8,829 nt of DNA from NCBI GenBank assembly GCA_023251215.1, contig JAHEZF010000053.1, positions 1-8,829 of the forward strand, read 5' to 3'. How positions within the stretch are numbered: position 1 is the stretch's first letter; the number at the start of each line of letters is the position of its first letter. The DNA comes from Sphingobacteriales bacterium (lineage in GTDB: Bacteria; Bacteroidota; Bacteroidia; Chitinophagales; Chitinophagaceae). This document shows positions 7,305-8,829 of this stretch, piece after piece. The notes under the pieces are model-generated. The model saw only the letters and a list, made by a program, of their open reading frames with translations. It ran no database searches and was not told where the DNA came from. Made by a program: the position numbers and the translations under genes.

Positions 7305-7356
7305 AATTAATGCTTCATTCGTAATCAGAGTATCACTAACTATAAAATCAAAAAAA

Positions 7357-7737
7357 ATGACAAGCAAAGAAAATTCGCTCAACTGGTTTGAAATATCTGT
7401 AAAGGATATCAAACGGGCAAAAAAGTTTTACGAAACTATTTTCGGTATTAAAATGCAGGAAATGGAAATGATGGGAATGAAAATGGCATTCTTTCCATGG
7501 GAAGGCGGAAGCGGTAAAGCCAACGGCGGATTAGCGCAAAGTAAAATGCATAAGCCATCAAAGTCCGGAGTAAAAATTTATTTGAATGCCAATCCGGATT
7601 TATCAACAGTACTTGCCAAAGTAAAAAAAGCCGGAGGGTTAGTTACCATGCCTAAAACATCACTGGGGCCAAACGGGTTTATGGCTTTTTTTGTTGATAC
7701 AGAAGGCAACTCTGTTGGACTACATTCAAACAAATAA
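7357..7737 (+). CDS. VOC (glyoxalase/bleomycin-resistance fold) protein
   Basis: This is a member of the vicinal oxygen chelate superfamily, metal-dependent enzymes and binding proteins including glyoxalases, dioxygenases and antibiotic-resistance proteins; the substrate here cannot be told. The 126 residues carry two beta-alpha-beta-beta-beta units: NWFEISVKDIKRAKKFYETI (9-28) with MKMAFFPWEGG, then VKIYLNANPDLSTVLAKVKK (72-91), AGGLVTMPKTSLGPNGFMAF (92-111) and DTEGNSVGLHS (114-124). E12 and E116 are at positions that often bind metal in the family, a tentative assignment. The frame is open upstream to ATG 7282, but that would add 25 residues unlike the family and would run through the palindrome. 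ATG 7357, after an A8 leader, gives the canonical start. It is the fourth gene of the cluster, 86 bp after the SRPBCC gene. Confidence 0.9.
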   Translation: MTSKENSLNWFEISVKDIKRAKKFYETIFGIKMQEMEMMGMKMAFFPWEGGSGKANGGLAQSKMHKPSKSGVKIYLNANPDLSTVLAKVKKAGGLVTMPKTSLGPNGFMAFFVDTEGNSVGLHSNK

Positions 7738-7759
7738 TTAATCAAAATTTCAGACAAAA

Positions 7760-8101
7760 ATGAAAAAATTTATAGTAATTTATCATGCACCGAAAGATGC
7801 AATGGAGCAAACCGCCGGTATGTCAAAAGAAGACCAGGCCAAAGGAATGGAAGCCTGGATGACATGGGCAAAGAATTGCGGCGACAAATTAGTTGATTTA
7901 GGCTCTCCATTAATGAATGGTCAACAACTTATTCCTGGTGGCAAAAGCAAAGCCAGCGATAAGGGTGTTGCCGGTTATTCAGTTCTTCAGGCTGAATCGA
8001 TGGAGCAGGCAAAGAAATTGCTTCAGGGCCATCCTCATTTAGCATGGAATGCCGACTGTTCAATCGAAGTGCATGAAACAATGCCATTGCCGGGTATGTA
8101 A
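7760..8101 (+). CDS. Second YciI-like protein, lacking the DGPF motif
   Basis: This 113-residue protein has the same size and strand order as the first YciI-like protein. It begins MKKFIVIYHAPKDAMEQ, has a helix around KGMEAWMTWAKNCGDKLVDL (28-47), the turn GSPLMNGQQLIPGG (48-61), and a second half GVAGYSVLQAESMEQAKKLL (69-88) followed by GHPHLAW. The segment that is DGPYTEGKE in the first paralogue is here SKASDKGVAG, so the signature acidic/Pro-Phe motif is gone while the fold elements remain. The C-terminal His91 and His93 are candidate active-site residues in this branch. It is the last gene of the five-gene run, 22 bp after the VOC gene, and is followed by a hairpin terminator. The function is unknown. 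Confidence 0.85.
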   Translation: MKKFIVIYHAPKDAMEQTAGMSKEDQAKGMEAWMTWAKNCGDKLVDLGSPLMNGQQLIPGGKSKASDKGVAGYSVLQAESMEQAKKLLQGHPHLAWNADCSIEVHETMPLPGM

Positions 8102-8139
8102 TTTTGTTTTAAAATAATCTTCGCATTTATTCTGAAGGG

Positions 8140-8177
8140 AAATTGGTTGGAAATATTTTTCAACCAATTTTTAGTTT
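8140..8177 (+). terminator. Hairpin terminator after the small-protein cluster
   Basis: AAATTGGTTG (8140-8149) and CAACCAATTT (8161-8170) are a perfect 10-bp inverted repeat, and AAA/TTT pairs can lengthen the stem into the loop. It is followed by TTAGTTT, giving a T-rich run from 8168. It lies 39 bp after the last YciI-like stop. The stem is modest in GC, so efficiency is uncertain. On the minus strand it could also act, but no minus gene ends here. Confidence 0.6.
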
Positions 8178-8204
8178 ATATTGGTAAAGAAATTTTATTT
8201 AAAA

Positions 8205-8829
8205 ATGAGTACTGTAATTGAAAAATCAACTTTTGATTTTTTGAAAAGCCTTTCAAAAAATAATAACCGTGACTGGTTCAATAAAAACAAAGACCGTTAC
8301 ACCGCTGCTTATGAAAATATGATTGCCTTTGCTGATGCACTGCTCTCCGAAATGCGAAAGCATGATGCCTTAGAAACCCATTCAGGCAAAGACAGTCTTT
8401 TCCGCATTTACAGGGATGTACGTTTTTCAAAAGATAAATCGCCATATAAAACCTACTGGGCCGGGCATTTTAAAAGAGCTACAAAAAAATTAAGAGGCGG
8501 ATATTATTTTCAGATAGGGCCAGGAGAATCGCTGGCAGCCGGTGGTTTTTTCAGCCCCAATCCTGGTGATTTAAAACGCATCCGGCAGGAAATTGATTTG
8601 AATTTTGCTGACTGGAAAAAATTATTATCAAAGAAAGTTATTTCAAAAACATTCGGCCTGTTGAAAGGAGAAAAACTAAGCTCAGCGCCAAGAGGTTTTG
8701 CAAAAGGCAGCCCCGGTATTGAATATATAAAGCACAAACAGTTTTACCTTGAACGAAAATTTACCAATATAGAAGTATTAAGCCCACAGTTCCTCAAAGA
8801 ACTCAATCAAACTTTCAAAAACCTACGGC
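8205..8829 (+). CDS. DUF2461 (TIGR02453) family protein, 3' end cut by the window
   Basis: A continuous open frame from ATG 8205 runs off the right edge, giving 208 residues without a stop. It matches the DUF2461 family (PF09365): FLKSLSKNNNRDWFNKNKDR (12-31), the strongly conserved DSLFRIYRDVRFSKDKSPYK (63-82), GGYYFQIGPGESLAAGGFFS (98-117), the helix LKRIRQEID (123-131), and PRGFAKGSPGIEYIKHKQFY (162-181). Family members are about 210-230 residues, so only a few residues should be missing. The biochemical function is unknown. The start follows an A/T-rich leader with no Shine-Dalgarno site. A terminator separates it from the small-protein cluster, and no clean promoter match was found in the 30 bp between, so its transcription is unresolved. 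Confidence 0.9.
   Translation, partial: MSTVIEKSTFDFLKSLSKNNNRDWFNKNKDRYTAAYENMIAFADALLSEMRKHDALETHSGKDSLFRIYRDVRFSKDKSPYKTYWAGHFKRATKKLRGGYYFQIGPGESLAAGGFFSPNPGDLKRIRQEIDLNFADWKKLLSKKVISKTFGLLKGEKLSSAPRGFAKGSPGIEYIKHKQFYLERKFTNIEVLSPQFLKELNQTFKNLR

Noticed and set aside
7050..7310. 86-codon open frame overlapping the SRPBCC gene
   Set aside because: It lies in another frame across a complete, well-recognised SRPBCC domain and has no family features.
7282..7356. In-frame ATG adding 25 residues to the VOC protein
   Set aside because: The extension would translate the 7291-7304 palindrome and has no family similarity. ATG 7357 gives a canonical VOC start.

Overview
This window looks like chromosomal DNA of a Bacteroidota bacterium, probably a Chitinophagaceae-like lineage. 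The evidence is AT-rich DNA, A-rich leaders with few Shine-Dalgarno sites, three promoter candidates close to the Bacteroidota pattern TTG-N19/20-TAnnTTTG, a detached atpD-atpC pair with a very short epsilon subunit, and an enlarged QueA. The lineage is inferred from these features; no 16S or other phylogenetic marker was tested.

Layout. Positions 1-1451 (+) hold the tail of a DUF3052-like gene and queA (tRNA queuosine synthesis). Positions 1448-2800 (-) hold a membrane sensor histidine kinase whose stop overlaps the queA stop by 4 bp. It has no response regulator beside it, and a perfect 10-bp dyad spans its putative promoter. Positions 3032-3583 (+) hold a YqgE/AlgH protein. A 22-nt palindromic terminator separates it from the convergent atpD-atpC operon (5482 down to 3666, -), which encodes the beta and epsilon subunits of F1 ATP synthase. 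Positions 5483-5939 are a divergent regulatory region with an atpD promoter, several palindromes and a promoter for the next cluster.

Positions 5940-8101 (+) hold five small same-strand genes: a YciI/DGPF protein, a DinB-like protein, an SRPBCC protein, a VOC/glyoxalase-fold protein and a second YciI-like protein. They end at a hairpin terminator. Positions 8205-8829 hold the start of a DUF2461 gene cut by the window edge, which was confirmed by translating by hand.

Most of the genes are ordinary. The points most worth a second look are non-coding: a family of GTTnCTGGT/ACCAGnAAC hairpins on both sides of atpD, one of which ends one base before the atpC start codon; the dyad over the histidine kinase promoter; and the five-gene cassette of small ligand-binding or metalloenzyme-fold proteins bracketed by two divergent YciI paralogues. 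No CRISPR array, rRNA, tRNA, transposase or phage gene was seen.
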